64,000 nucleotides of DNA from Luteimonas saliphila. Its GTDB lineage: Bacteria > Pseudomonadota > Gammaproteobacteria > Xanthomonadales > Xanthomonadaceae. A program made the translations under genes and the position numbers. Of this stretch, positions 16,986 through 26,329 are shown in pieces. Within the stretch, counting starts at the first letter, position 1. Each line of letters begins with the position of its first letter. The notes under the pieces were generated by a model, which saw nothing but the letters and a program-made list of their open reading frames with translations, was not told the origin of the DNA and ran no database searches. The stretch spans positions 139,178-203,177 of the forward strand of contig NZ_JAETWA010000036.1 in assembly GCF_016774335.1 (NCBI RefSeq). Reading direction: 5' to 3'.

Positions 16986-17501
16986 TCAACCGCCCGCCAT
17001 CTCCAGCAGCCGGGCCACGGTGTTCATGTTGCGCGCCGTTCCGCTCGCGCCGGCGGGAAGCGACAGTTTCGAGGAGCGCATCGTCTCCGCATCGCGATAG
17101 TCGATGTAGATCTCGCGCGCGCCCAAGGCGAGGCGCTCATCGCCGACGCGACGCGCGTCCGCCAGCGCGCCGGCCCGCGGCGGATCGTCGAGGAACACCG
17201 CCACCACGCGGTTGCCCGGAGAACCGGGGAACGGGTTGCCGGCGTGCACGGCGCGCAGCCCGGCCGCGGTGCGCACGAGCACGCCGACCGGCTTGCCCAT
17301 GTGCGCCGCCAGCGCCGCCTCCAGCCTCGCCTTCACCTGGCGCTCGGTGCCGGGACCGCGGAGCACGACGTTGCCGCTGGCGATGTAGGTGCGCACGTCG
17401 GAAAAGCCGGCCCGCTCGCACAGCGTGCGGAGCTCGGCCATCGGCAGCTTGCCGGTACCGCCGACGTTCACCGCGCGCAGCAGCGCGACCCATGTCTTCA
17501 T
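16986..17501 (-). CDS. DUF1697-family protein
   Basis: A 171-residue cytosolic protein. The opening MKTWVALLRAVNVGGTGKLPM and the segment FSDVRTYIASGNVVLRG are the hallmark of DUF1697, a widespread family of unknown function with a ferredoxin-like fold. The length is normal for the family and the protein looks complete. Nothing in the neighbourhood suggests a role: the lipoprotein gene downstream is 153 bp away and the next upstream gene is divergent. Confidence 0.88.
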   Translation of the reverse strand: MKTWVALLRAVNVGGTGKLPMAELRTLCERAGFSDVRTYIASGNVVLRGPGTERQVKARLEAALAAHMGKPVGVLVRTAAGLRAVHAGNPFPGSPGNRVVAVFLDDPPRAGALADARRVGDERLALGAREIYIDYRDAETMRSSKLSLPAGASGTARNMNTVARLLEMAGG

Positions 17502-17846
17502 TCGGGCACCTCGCCAGAGTGCGGACAATGATCGCACGCGGCCGTCGCCGATACGCCCGGCGTGGTCCAACCGGCGGCGCCGTTCCGGGCGGTCGTAGGA
17601 CGCTGCGGAACCGGCCACGCGGGGGCGTCGCCACAGGGCCATGGGTCCGTGGCACGGTCCTAACGGTCGCGGGCGCAGGCTGCCGAACGGCGACGGACTG
17701 CCGGGCCGCGTCCACGCCAGCGGATGTCGATTCCGCGGCCGTCCGTTCGTCGATTCCACACGTCCGCATGCAGGCGACGTTCCGCCGGACCGCGGAGAGA
17801 CGCCTGCCGCGGGCCCGCGCCACCCAGACCCTCCAAGGAGATCCAC
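17502..17846. other. Intergenic region without a gene
   Basis: A 345-bp spacer between two divergent genes. I find no open frame with family resemblance and no clear promoter pair. The only firm signal is the AAGGAG ribosome site (17835-17840) of the downstream DUF1428 gene. Confidence 0.6.
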
Positions 17847-18206
17847 ATGCCCTATATCGACGGTTTCGTCCTCGCAGTCCCCAGCGCCAACCGCGAGAAG
17901 TTCATCGAACATGCGCGCAAGTTCGACCCGGTGTTCATCGAGTTCGGCGCCACCCGCGTCATCGAAGCTTGGGGAGACGACGTGCCCGAAGGCAAGGTCA
18001 CCGACTTCCGCCGCGCGGTGCAGGCCACGGCCGACGAGACGGTGGCGTTCTCGTGGGTCGAATGGCCCGACAAGGCCACCCGCGACGCCGGCATGAAGAA
18101 GATGATGGAGGATCCGCGCATGGATCCGGCCGCCAACCCGATGCCCTTCGACGGCAAGCGCATGATCTTCGGTGGATTCGAGAGCGTCGTCGAGCTCGGT
18201 GGATAG
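17847..18206 (+). CDS. DUF1428-family protein
   Basis: A 119-residue cytosolic protein. The start MPYIDGFVLAVPSANREKF, the VIEAWGDDVPEGKVTDF segment and the end PFDGKRMIFGGFESVVELG are characteristic of DUF1428, small dimeric alpha/beta-barrel proteins related to the ABM/antibiotic-biosynthesis-monooxygenase fold. The biochemical role is not known. AAGGAG lies 6 bases before the ATG, one of the best ribosome sites in the window, suggesting good expression. No operon partner: the next gene follows after a repeat-containing spacer. Confidence 0.92.
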   Translation: MPYIDGFVLAVPSANREKFIEHARKFDPVFIEFGATRVIEAWGDDVPEGKVTDFRRAVQATADETVAFSWVEWPDKATRDAGMKKMMEDPRMDPAANPMPFDGKRMIFGGFESVVELGG

Positions 18207-18240
18207 TCGCACCGCGCCGTCACAACGGGCGAACGGGCCC

Positions 18241-18296
18241 CTCGCCCCTCGCCCCTCGCCCCTCGCCCCTCGTCCCTCGCCCTTCACCCCTCGCCC
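18241..18296. repeat. Tandem 7-bp repeat (CTCGCCC), about eight units
   Basis: Eight consecutive heptamers: four exact CTCGCCC copies, then CTCGTCC, CTCGCCC, TTCACCC and CTCGCCC. It lies in the 190-bp spacer between the DUF1428 and GFA genes. The unit is far too short for CRISPR. It looks like a slippage-prone minisatellite of a type frequent in high-GC genomes. Confidence 0.9.
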
Positions 18297-18396
18297 ATCG
18301 CGGCAACCACCGTGCCGGGAGCGCGATCGATATCCGGACCCCGATACGACGTGCCACGATAGGCACCGACGCGGGGGACCGGATGGAGGCGGGGCG

Positions 18397-18801
18397 ATGC
18401 GCAGGACTGGAGGCTGCCGATGCGGCGCGATCCGCTACACGCTGTCGGCGGCGCCGGTGGCGACGCGCCTGTGCTGGTGCCGCGACTGCCAGTACTGGGC
18501 CAGCGGCAATGCCGCGGTCAACATCATCGTGCTGCGCGCGGCGGTGACGGTCGAGGGCACGCCGCGCGCATGGGAGAGCCGGGCCGACAGCGGCCACCAC
18601 ATGCGCCGCGCGTTCTGCGGCGACTGCGGGACCCAGGTGTTCAGCGAAGCGCTGGAGAACAGGGAGTTCATGGTGATCCGCGTGGGCACGCTGGACGATG
18701 CTTCCGGCATCGCGCCGGACATCGTGATCTGGACCGACTCCGCGCCGGCATGGGCGCACATCGACCCCAGCATGATCGCCTGCCCGCGCCAGCCCGGCTA
18801 G
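18397..18801 (+). CDS. GFA (glutathione-dependent formaldehyde-activating-like) domain protein
   Basis: A 134-residue single-domain protein of the GFA/CENP-V fold. The zinc-binding cysteines are all visible: GGCRCGAIRY at the N-terminus, CWCRDCQYW in the middle and FCGDCGTQ later. The family includes Gfa, but most members have no proven link to glutathione or formaldehyde, so only the fold should be trusted. GGAGG at 18385-18389, 7 bases before the ATG, fixes the start. No partner gene is evident. Confidence 0.9.
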   Translation: MRRTGGCRCGAIRYTLSAAPVATRLCWCRDCQYWASGNAAVNIIVLRAAVTVEGTPRAWESRADSGHHMRRAFCGDCGTQVFSEALENREFMVIRVGTLDDASGIAPDIVIWTDSAPAWAHIDPSMIACPRQPG

Positions 18802-18857
18802 GCCGGGCGCGGCGACCGGTTCCATGTGCAGCGGATGACGAGGCAGACGAGCAGACG

Positions 18858-19364
18858 ATGAAGTACGCAAGCCATGCGAACCCGAAGCCAAGGGCCCGGG
18901 ACGGGATGTCGAAATGGTTCGTCTACCCGTTCTTCGGCTTCCACATGCTGATGTTCGGATTCTCCGGCTTCCTCATGGCCTATGCGAGCGACGGCCCCGA
19001 TCTGGTGTTCCTGTACATGCACGGCGGCATCGCCATCGTGGTGTACATGGTGTTCTACCGGGTCATCTTCGGCCACGACCGGGTGAAATGGATGCTGATC
19101 AACGCCGCACTCGGCATCCTCGGCATCTACGCCCAGGTCGGCTGGATCCTGGAACGCTTCGGAAAGCGCATCGACGACTACCCCTGGCAGGTGCACGTCA
19201 TCCCGTTCCTCTACTACGTGCTGTACACCTTCCTGCTGCGCCAGTTCCTGATCGACGTGACCGGCAGCCGCAACGACCCGCGGCGACGCGCGGTGGTCGA
19301 CACGCTCTACGTGATCCTGTCGGTCGTGGCCTACGGCTTGCTGCTGTTGCGCACGCGGGGCTGA
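18858..19364 (+). CDS. Hypothetical membrane protein
   Basis: A 168-residue protein I cannot assign. After a basic N-terminus (NPKPRARDG) there are about four to five hydrophobic helices: FVYPFFGFHMLMFGFSGFLMA, a segment around VFLYMHGGIAIVVYMVFYRVIF, MLINAALGILGIYAQVGWIL, one through VIPFLYYVLYTFLL, and TLYVILSVVAYGLLLL at the end. A second ATG (MSKWFVY, 18906) could be the true start. It follows the GFA gene by 56 bp on the same strand. Confidence 0.72.
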   Translation: MKYASHANPKPRARDGMSKWFVYPFFGFHMLMFGFSGFLMAYASDGPDLVFLYMHGGIAIVVYMVFYRVIFGHDRVKWMLINAALGILGIYAQVGWILERFGKRIDDYPWQVHVIPFLYYVLYTFLLRQFLIDVTGSRNDPRRRAVVDTLYVILSVVAYGLLLLRTRG

Positions 19365-19524
19365 GCACGCGCCCGCCCCGGCGATGCCCGGCCGCTCGCG
19401 CCCCCTCGTCGCTGCGGGGATGCGCCTGGGCGGGAGTATCCCCGCGTCCCGCCCGCGCACCGCGCCGCTTGCCCACGACGCGGCGTTGCGGAACACTTGA
19501 CCCGTTGCGCCAGTGGAGTCCGCC

Positions 19525-19845
19525 ATGTCGTCAGCGACCGAAGAGTTCCGCCGCGTCTTCCTGCCCTACTGCATCGAACGCGTCGAAGGCCATGGGCACG
19601 TGGTGCTCAACCGGCTTTACAAGCCCCTGGGCATGCGCACGACCGAGCATGTCGACTACGCGCCCCACGCCGTCAGGATCATCGGGCTGACCCCGGCCAA
19701 GGCCGAACAGCTGAGCCATGCGCACAGCGCCAGTACCGACCGCATCCATCTTTACGCGGACGCCAGCGCGCCGACCAAGGGCGCGGACGACTGGGACGCC
19801 TACCAGCGCAAGCTCGCGATCCTCGCCGCGCTCGAGATCGGCTAG
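19525..19845 (+). CDS. Small hypothetical protein
   Basis: A 106-residue soluble protein without a family I recognise. The sequence is well mixed (RRVFLPYCIERVEGHGHVVL, then YKPLGMRTTEHVDY and IHLYADASAPTKGADDWDAY) and uses codons like its neighbours. GGAG at 19515-19518 sits 6 bases upstream of the chosen ATG. It may be a conserved lineage-specific gene; nothing hints at function. Confidence 0.7.
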   Translation: MSSATEEFRRVFLPYCIERVEGHGHVVLNRLYKPLGMRTTEHVDYAPHAVRIIGLTPAKAEQLSHAHSASTDRIHLYADASAPTKGADDWDAYQRKLAILAALEIG

Positions 19846-19897
19846 GCGCCTGCCCGGACAGCCCTTGCGGCGATTCCAGCCGGGCGCGTGTGCCCGC

Positions 19898-21334
19898 TCA
19901 CACCGCGGCCGTCTTCCACCTGCCGCGGGTGAACAGCCACAGCGTGAACAGGCCAACCGAGGTCTCGGACACGAACACGCCCCAGAACACGCCCGTGTGC
20001 TGCCAGTCCAGCGACACGGCCAGCCACCAGCACAGCGGGATCTGGATCAGCCAGAAGAACACGATGTTGATTCGGGTCGGCGTGACCGTGTCGCCGGCGC
20101 CGTTGAACGCCTGGACCGCCACCATCCACCAGCCGTAGACGAAGCACGAGTACGACAGGATCCGCAGCCACTCCCCGCCGACCGCCACGACGCCCGCATC
20201 CGGGCTGAACACACCCACCAGCGCATCGTGGAACAGGAAGAACGCCAACGACACCACGACGGTGTAGGCCATGTTGTACCAGCCGGTGCGCCACACCGCG
20301 GCCTCGGCACGGTCCGGCTGGCCGGCGCCCAGATTCTGCCCGACCAGGGTGGCTGCGGCGTTGGACATGCCCCACGCCGGCATCAGCGCGAACATCAGGA
20401 TGCGCAGTGCGATCGTGGCGCCGGCCACCGCCTCGCTGCCGAGGCTGGCGAGGATGCGCATGAGGAAGATCCACGAGGTCATGGCCACGATCATCTGGCC
20501 GATGCCGCCGAGCGAGGTGCGCACGATGTTCCACAACACGGTGCCGCGCAGCACCAGTTGCGCCGTGGTCACCCGGATGTGCTCGCCGCCGCGGAACAGG
20601 ATCCACAGCTGCATCAGCACGCCGGCGCCACGGCCGATGTTGGTCGCGATCGCGGCGCCCTCCAGTCCCAGCGCCGGCACCGGGCCGAGGCCGAAGATCA
20701 GGATCGGATCGAGCACGATGTTCAGGCCGTTGGCGACCCACAGCACGCGCATCGCGATTGCCGCGTCGCCGGCGCCGCGGAAGATCGCGTTGATCACGAA
20801 CAACAGCATGATCACCGCGTTTCCACCCAGCATCCACTGCATGTAGCGGTAGCCGTGCTCGAGCGTCCAGTCGTCCGCGCCCATCAGCCGCAGCAGGTCC
20901 TGCGCCCAGACGATTCCGGCGACGGCGAACGGCGCCGACACCAGCATCGCGATCCAGATCGCCTGGACCGCGGTCACCGACGCCTCCTCGCGCCGGCCTT
21001 CGCCCACCCGGCGCGCGACCACCGCGGTCACCGCCATCGCCAGCCCCATCGCGATCGAGTACAGCAGGAACAGGTAGGTCTCGGTGAGTCCCACCGTCGC
21101 CACCGCCGACGCGCCGAGCCTGGCCACGAAGAAGATGTCGACCACGGCGAACGTCGACTCCAGCACCAGCTCCAGCACCATCGGCACCGCCAGCAGGAAC
21201 ACCGCGCGGCGCAGCGGGATGCGGGTGTAGTCCGCGTTGGTGCCGCGGATCGCGTCGCGCAGCGCCGACCAGGTGGAGCCGGCGGGTACGGCCGCGGTTG
21301 CGGTGCCGTCGTTGGCGGGGGTCTCGGGATTCAT
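19898..21334 (-). CDS. MATE-family efflux transporter
   Basis: A 478-residue multidrug and toxin extrusion protein with 12 predicted helices in two homologous halves. Typical text includes VPMVLELVLESTFAVVDIFF in helix 1-2 and RGAGDAAIAMRVLWVANGLN between the halves, mirrored by NGAGDTVTPTRINIVFFW in the second half. MATE proteins export cationic drugs or metabolites using Na+ or H+ gradients. A good ribosome site (AAGGAA) precedes the ATG. TACCAT at 21366-21361 is a -10 candidate. The gene is divergent from the hydrolase gene that follows. Confidence 0.9.
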   Translation of the reverse strand: MNPETPANDGTATAAVPAGSTWSALRDAIRGTNADYTRIPLRRAVFLLAVPMVLELVLESTFAVVDIFFVARLGASAVATVGLTETYLFLLYSIAMGLAMAVTAVVARRVGEGRREEASVTAVQAIWIAMLVSAPFAVAGIVWAQDLLRLMGADDWTLEHGYRYMQWMLGGNAVIMLLFVINAIFRGAGDAAIAMRVLWVANGLNIVLDPILIFGLGPVPALGLEGAAIATNIGRGAGVLMQLWILFRGGEHIRVTTAQLVLRGTVLWNIVRTSLGGIGQMIVAMTSWIFLMRILASLGSEAVAGATIALRILMFALMPAWGMSNAAATLVGQNLGAGQPDRAEAAVWRTGWYNMAYTVVVSLAFFLFHDALVGVFSPDAGVVAVGGEWLRILSYSCFVYGWWMVAVQAFNGAGDTVTPTRINIVFFWLIQIPLCWWLAVSLDWQHTGVFWGVFVSETSVGLFTLWLFTRGRWKTAAV

Positions 21335-21567
21335 TCGGTTTCCTTGCCGGATGCGGGCGGGATGGTAGCAGCGGCGTACGTCACGGCCACTACCCCGAGT
21401 GCGACGAAGAACCGGAGTGCGTTTCGACAACGCCAGGGCGCGTCCTGCCGCCTGCGGGAGCCCGGGCGCTGGCGATGGGCCGTTTCGTCGCGCGGAGCCT
21501 TCCCGGCAGGGCATACGCAGGTGCATTTGCGCTACGCTGGCTGCCCCGAGGTTTCCGCTCGTTCCCG

Positions 21568-22380
21568 ATGACCACCACCAGGAAAGGCTTGGCGTGGACG
21601 CTCAGGCTGGTACTGGCCACGCTGCTGCTCTGGCAGGGCGCGAACGCCCGCGCCGCTGTGGAGTCCATGCGCTTCGAGATCGACGGACAGACGCGCCGAG
21701 TCCTACTGCACGTGCCCGATGGCGGCGGCGAACGGCCCAGGCCGCTGGTGCTGGTGTTCCACGGCCTGGGCGACACCAACACCGTGTTCGCCGACGCGGT
21801 GCAACTTCACCGGGCGTGGCCGGATGCCATCGTGGCCTATCCCAACGGTGAGATCCGGCCGGATCGCTCTTCGCAACGTGGCTGGCAGACGCAAATCGGG
21901 CAGTACCAGGATCGGGATCTGCAACTTGTCGACATGCTGATCGAGGAAGCATCGAGCCGTTACGGCACTCGTCCGGAGCAGACGTACGCGGTGGGATTCT
22001 CGAATGGGGGACATCTCGTCTTCCTGCTGATGGCTCATCGCCCCGATGCATTCGCCTCCTTCGCGGTGGTCGGCTCCATCCGTCCCGACCTCGCGGGCGC
22101 TACGAAGCCGAAGCCTTTCATGCACCTGTTCGGCAAAGGCGAGAACCGAGCCTACAAGGATCAGTGGGCACAGACCATCGAAGCGATGACGCGCCTCAAC
22201 CGCACGCGCGGCCCGCTCACGGATTTCGCCGGCTGCTGCAAGCTGCATGCGCCTGCGCCGGGCGGTGCGCCCTTCGTTTTCGGGGCATACAACGCGGGGC
22301 ATGTCTGGCCTTACCGGGGCGCCGAATGGTTGAAGACGTTCTTCACCCAACAATGGGCCCTGCCCGCCGACAACCCGTAG
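21568..22380 (+). CDS. Secreted polyhydroxybutyrate-depolymerase-like (LpqC) esterase
   Basis: A 270-residue secreted alpha/beta hydrolase. A signal peptide (TLRLVLATLLLWQGANARA) is followed by the oxyanion-side segment LVLVFHGLGDT, the nucleophile elbow GFSNGG and a late His in AYNAGHVWP, giving the Ser-Asp-His set of the PHB depolymerase/feruloyl esterase group (COG3509). A CC pair (FAGCCKLHAP) is probably part of a disulphide. Likely substrates are short polyesters or acylated sugars; which one cannot be told. TACGCT (21533-21538) 29 bp upstream is a -10 candidate. Confidence 0.82.
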   Translation: MTTTRKGLAWTLRLVLATLLLWQGANARAAVESMRFEIDGQTRRVLLHVPDGGGERPRPLVLVFHGLGDTNTVFADAVQLHRAWPDAIVAYPNGEIRPDRSSQRGWQTQIGQYQDRDLQLVDMLIEEASSRYGTRPEQTYAVGFSNGGHLVFLLMAHRPDAFASFAVVGSIRPDLAGATKPKPFMHLFGKGENRAYKDQWAQTIEAMTRLNRTRGPLTDFAGCCKLHAPAPGGAPFVFGAYNAGHVWPYRGAEWLKTFFTQQWALPADNP

Positions 22381-22671
22381 CCGACACGCAATGGGGGCGT
22401 AGGCGCGATGCGACCGCCGCTTCGACTGCATTCGCTCCCGGCGCCGTCAGCACCGGCGATGGCGTTGCAGGCTTCATGGCAAGCCGCTGACTTCCCGCCT
22501 TCCTGGGATGGTGGAACGGAGTCGGGTATACAGACGTGGCATGTCGCGAGTACTGCCTCCGTCCGGCCACCGCGTCGGGACCCTGGAAAGTCCGGGTCGA
22601 TCCGCTGCCCGTTCGTTCGTCGTCCAGCCGAGAGTACGCGAACACACCCCACGCAATCGGAAACTCGAACC

Positions 22672-23091
22672 ATGAAGATCAGCATCGAAACCCTCGCCCG
22701 CACCGACCTCGCCACCGCCTGGAAGGTGTACTACACGCCGGAGCACATCACCCGCTGGAACGCGGCCTCCGACGACTGGCACTCCCCCCGCAGCCGCGTC
22801 GACCTGCGCGAGGGCGGCAGCTTCAGTACGCGGATGGAGGCGAAGGACGGCGGCATGGGCTTCGACTTCGAAGGTGCCTACACGCGGGTCGTGCCCCATG
22901 CGCTGATCGAGTACCGCATGGGCGACGGCCGCGAGGTCTCGGTGCGGTTCGAGCACACCGATGGCGGCGTGCGCGTGCGCACCGTGTTCGATGCCGAAGC
23001 CGAGAACCCCGCGGAGATGCAACGCGAGGGCTGGCAGGCGATCCTCGACAGCTTCGCGCGCCATGCGGAAGCCGAATCCGGCAACCCTTGA
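22672..23091 (+). CDS. SRPBCC (AHSA1-like) domain protein
   Basis: A 139-residue single-domain protein of the START/Bet v1-like fold: LARTDLATAWKVYYTPEHITRWN at the N-terminus, RVDLREGGSFSTRMEA in the middle and NPAEMQREGWQAILDSFARH at the C-terminus are classic for AHSA1-type proteins, which bind hydrophobic ligands in a cavity. No catalytic role is implied. It is followed after 173 bp by a DUF1801 gene; these two families are often neighbours in this group of bacteria, though no functional link is established. The 291-bp spacer upstream (22381-22671) shows nothing I can interpret. Confidence 0.9.
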   Translation: MKISIETLARTDLATAWKVYYTPEHITRWNAASDDWHSPRSRVDLREGGSFSTRMEAKDGGMGFDFEGAYTRVVPHALIEYRMGDGREVSVRFEHTDGGVRVRTVFDAEAENPAEMQREGWQAILDSFARHAEAESGNP

Positions 23092-23264
23092 GCGAGCGCC
23101 CTTCGAAACCGCACCGGCCAGATTGGACCTTGGCCATCGGTCCGGAACGACGCCCGTCGCGCAGGCCGGGCTCCGGCCCGCCACCCCGATCCACGACCCG
23201 GCGCCGCCGCCCGCTGCGCCCCGTTTTTCTGGAATCAGCGACACCGACACCTTGGAGGATGCCC

Positions 23265-23867
23265 ATGCCCGCCCACGACGCCCGGATCGACGCCTACATC
23301 GCCAAGGCCGCACCGTTCGCGCGGCCGATCCTCGAGCACCTGCGCGCCGTCGTGCACGAGGCCTGCCCCACCGCCGAGGAAACGCTGAAATGGAGCGCAC
23401 CGCACTTCACCCATGGCGGCAGGATCCTCGCCGGCATGGCGGCGTTCAAACAGCACGCCGCGTTCGCCGTGCCGATGCTCGACGCCAGCGAGGGCGATGC
23501 GGCCAGGCGCAACGAAGCCATGGGCCAGTACGGCCGGATCACATCGCTCGCCGACCTGCCTGCGAAACGCACGCTGGTCGCGCAACTCGGGAAAGCGGTC
23601 AAGGCCATCGACGCTGGGGCCACGCTTGCCCGAGCCAGGGAAACTCCGAAGCCTGCGCTCGCGATGCCGGACGATTTCGCCCGGGCGCTGGCGAAGACGG
23701 CAGGTGCCAGGAAGCAGTTCGCCGCATTCGCGCCCGGCAAGCAGCGCGACTACGTGGAATGGGTGGTGGAAGCGAAGCAGGCAGCCACACGCGAGCGCCG
23801 CATCGCGCAGGCAGCGGAGTGGATCGCCGAAGGCAAGGCGCGCAACTGGAAATACCAGAAGCGCTGA
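23265..23867 (+). CDS. DUF1801 / YdeI-like protein
   Basis: A 200-residue cytosolic protein made of an N-terminal DUF1801 domain (LRAVVHEACPTAEETLKWSAPHFTH, then MAAFKQHAAFAVPM) and a C-terminal OmdA/YdeI-type helical tail (FAPGKQRDYVEWVVEAKQ, then AEWIAEGKARNWKY). YdeI-like proteins are small and of unclear function, linked in enteric bacteria to antimicrobial-peptide resistance. The ATG at 23265 is chosen over one two codons earlier because GGAGG (23254-23258) is 6 bases from the former and abuts the latter. Confidence 0.88.
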   Translation: MPAHDARIDAYIAKAAPFARPILEHLRAVVHEACPTAEETLKWSAPHFTHGGRILAGMAAFKQHAAFAVPMLDASEGDAARRNEAMGQYGRITSLADLPAKRTLVAQLGKAVKAIDAGATLARARETPKPALAMPDDFARALAKTAGARKQFAAFAPGKQRDYVEWVVEAKQAATRERRIAQAAEWIAEGKARNWKYQKR

Positions 23868-24078
23868 TACGCCAGCCCTGGCGCGCAGGTGACGCGGCCG
23901 CGATCCGGTCGCGTCCGATCGCCGCCCGGGCGCGCGGCATCCTGCCTGACCCAGGTCAAGGCGGCCGGAACCGGTCCGCGCGAGCATGACACGGCCGCGG
24001 CTGCCGCCATGGCGGGCCCGGTCGTGCGGGCGTGCACGGCTGCGCGCTACTACACACCAATCCCCACCGGAGCTTTCC

Positions 24079-24630
24079 ATGACCGTCAAACAGATTCCGC
24101 TGGCACTGGTGCTCGCGGCAGCGTTTGCTGGACTGCCGACCGGGTGTGCCCGGGGTCCCGCTCCCGCCGAAGCCGCGGGCGCAGACGCCGCCGCGCAGGT
24201 CGCAACGGACGACCATGCCGGGGCCGCGGAGCATGCCGATGCCACCGCGATCGCGGGCGGGGATGTGCCGGTCGCCGACCACCATGGGCCCTGGACGCCG
24301 GATGCGCCCCTCATCGAGGGCATGTCGCGCGTACGCACCGCACTCGCCGGGCTGGAGCATGCCGGCCCGGCGCCGCCCGAGAAGGCCGTCGTGACGGCCC
24401 GCGCCGCCGATGTCGACGCCGCGATCAGCTACATGTTCGAGAACTGCGTCCTGGCGCCCGAGCCGGACGCCGCCCTGCACGCGATCCTTGCCCGCCTGAT
24501 GGCGGGCACCGGTGCCCTGCGCAAAGATCCTGCCGACCTCGCGCCCGTGTTCGACATGGAAGCGGCAGTCGAGAATTACGAACAGTTGTTCGCCGAACCG
24601 AACGCCGGCGACGACAACGGCGGGTCATAG
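24079..24630 (+). CDS. DnrO-like lipoprotein
   Basis: A 183-residue predicted lipoprotein with a lipobox ending PTGC (acylated Cys about 23), then an Ala/His/Asp-rich low-complexity linker (about 25-68, with DDHAG, EHADA and DHHGP). The folded part starts at WTPDAPLIEGMSRVRTAL and has one cysteine (FENCVLAPEPDAALH). It resembles proteins loosely named DnrO in Xanthomonadaceae, whose function is not known to me. The His-rich linker could bind metal, but that is speculation. A 211-bp spacer precedes it with no clear promoter. Confidence 0.68.
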   Translation: MTVKQIPLALVLAAAFAGLPTGCARGPAPAEAAGADAAAQVATDDHAGAAEHADATAIAGGDVPVADHHGPWTPDAPLIEGMSRVRTALAGLEHAGPAPPEKAVVTARAADVDAAISYMFENCVLAPEPDAALHAILARLMAGTGALRKDPADLAPVFDMEAAVENYEQLFAEPNAGDDNGGS

Positions 24631-24702
24631 TCATGGGACGACGACACGGACGAGCAGGTGCCTGCCGGCACGTCCAGCGTCAGCCCGCTCGATCAAGCTC
24701 CC

Positions 24703-24969
24703 TCAACGTACGCTGACGACGCCTTCGGCGCCTTCGGCAGGCCGCCGGGAAAGCGCGGCGTTGATGCACGCGAATACGCTCACGACGAACCATCCGAACG
24801 GAAACAGCGTCAGCGTCAGGATCCAGATCACCGCCCCTGCGATGCACGCGGCCACGAACCACAGGATCGCCGACATCACCCGCCCCTGTACCAGCTGACC
24901 GAGGCCGGGAACGAAGAAACTGCAGATGGCGGCGATGACGTTGCCGGCCGAACCCTGTTCGTTGCCCAT
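24703..24969 (-). CDS. Small membrane protein (TM2/YqaE-like architecture)
   Basis: An 88-residue protein with two hydrophobic helices: VIAAICSFFVPGLGQLVQGR followed by AILWFVAACIAGAVIWILTLTLF. The FFVPGLGQLVQG turn is typical of small two-helix membrane proteins related to the TM2/Pmp3 groups. I choose the ATG giving MGNEQGSAGN because GGAG lies 8 bases upstream; starts up to 19 codons earlier (25026) are possible but have no ribosome site. Function unknown. It converges with the DnrO-like lipoprotein gene. Confidence 0.7.
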   Translation of the reverse strand: MGNEQGSAGNVIAAICSFFVPGLGQLVQGRVMSAILWFVAACIAGAVIWILTLTLFPFGWFVVSVFACINAALSRRPAEGAEGVVSVR

Positions 24970-25154
24970 TGGGGACGACTCCATATGTGTCGGCATGTCG
25001 CCGAGGATGATGCCGCCAGTGTTCATGTTGGTGTGAAAGCCTGCTCCGGCTCGCCCATCCGGAGAGAGGGTTTATCGGATGTGCGTAGCGTGCGGAGACT
25101 CGGCATGTCCGTGGGCCTACAACGCAAAGAAACTAGGCCGACCTCCGTTCCCGA

Positions 25155-26329
25155 TCAGGGAGCTGTCTTGCGGTTGGCCTTCCATTGTTCATGCAGCCGA
25201 TCAGCTTCCGCGACCTGATCGGAGCTCATCGACGAGCTCATCGCACTCTCCAGCGCATGGTCCACGGGATCGCCCTCGGCCACGGCTTGCAGGTACAGGA
25301 CCCGGGCCCGCACCAGATCGAGCTCCACTCCTTCCCCTTGCATGTGCATGATGGCCATTCCACGCAAGGCGTGCGGGTTTCCGGCATCCGCAGCTCGCTG
25401 GTAGAGCGAATAAGCCTTCGCCTCATCCTGTGGAACGCCATCGCCGGTCGCATACATGACCGCAAGGGACGTCATGCCATTGGCATCGCCACCTTCCGCT
25501 GCTTTCCTGAAGTGATCCACGGCGATGGTCGAATCGCGCGACCTGCCTTGACCCGTCACGTGCGCCATCCCCAGGTGCCAGTGAGCACCCGGATGCCCGT
25601 GGCTGGCGGCCCGCTCGAACCACCGCATCGCTTCGACAGGATCGGGCTCGCCCGCCACGCATGCTGCAGCGCTTGGGCGAAATCGAACTCTGCAGCGACG
25701 ATTTCCCGTTCCGCCGCCACCCGCAGCATTTCTACGCCACCCGCTGGATCCGCCTGCCGGCCGCACTCGCCCCTGATCATGATCAGTCCGAGCGTGTGCG
25801 CGGCGATGGCGCCGACCTGTTCGTCGCCGGCGAGTTCGATGGCCAGCGGACACGCCGCTTCGCGATCGGTCGCGAACAACGGGCTGCCGTGATACAGCGC
25901 ATGCATGTAGTTCAGTTTCGAGCCCGTATCGCCGGCGTCCACACCCTGTTTCAGATAGCCGGCTGCCAGCGCGCGGCTTTCCGGGTCCTCCACGTCGTTG
26001 GCGTGGATCATGTACAGCAGGTTGTACCCGTCGACGCGACCCAGAGCGACCGCACGCCTGGCATGCTCCGCTGCCCGCCCGGCCAGTACCGGATCGACCT
26101 CGTCCGGCTGCCTGCCCTGGGTCGCCGCCATCCAGGTGGCGTAGGCCACCGCGTAGGCCACCTCCCCGTCCTGCAGGTCGGCGTAGGGACGCAGGACGTC
26201 CAGCGCCTCGTCCACGTTCCCGGCTTCGAGGTACTGCTCCGACAGCGTCACTGCCAGCCCGGCTTCGGGCGGGGCTGCAGCGGCCAGCCCGGCCAGCACC
26301 AACAGAACGCCAAGCACTGTCGCGCGCAT
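25155..26329 (-). pseudogene. Sel1/TPR-repeat exported protein, broken by one frameshift
   Basis: Two overlapping minus-strand frames together read as one Sel1-repeat protein of about 390 residues. The first part (from the ATG at 26329) has a signal peptide MRATVLGVLLVLAGLAAAA and runs to DFAQALQHA near 25660; after that its text becomes nonsense. The repeats resume in the other frame with GEPDPVEAMRWFERAASHG, then AVDHFRKAAEGGDANG and AYSLYQRAADAGNPHALRG, up to the stop at 25155. The break is at about 25650-25672, a shift equal to one missing base. It is either a recent pseudogene or a sequencing error; the intact repeats on both sides argue that any decay is recent. Confidence 0.75.

Noticed and set aside
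18241..18296. Possible CRISPR array
   Set aside because: The repeat unit is 7 bp without spacers, and no cas gene is in the window.
25640..25680. Programmed ribosomal frameshift in the Sel1-repeat gene
   Set aside because: No slippery heptamer with a downstream stimulatory structure that I can defend; a mutation or sequencing indel is simpler.
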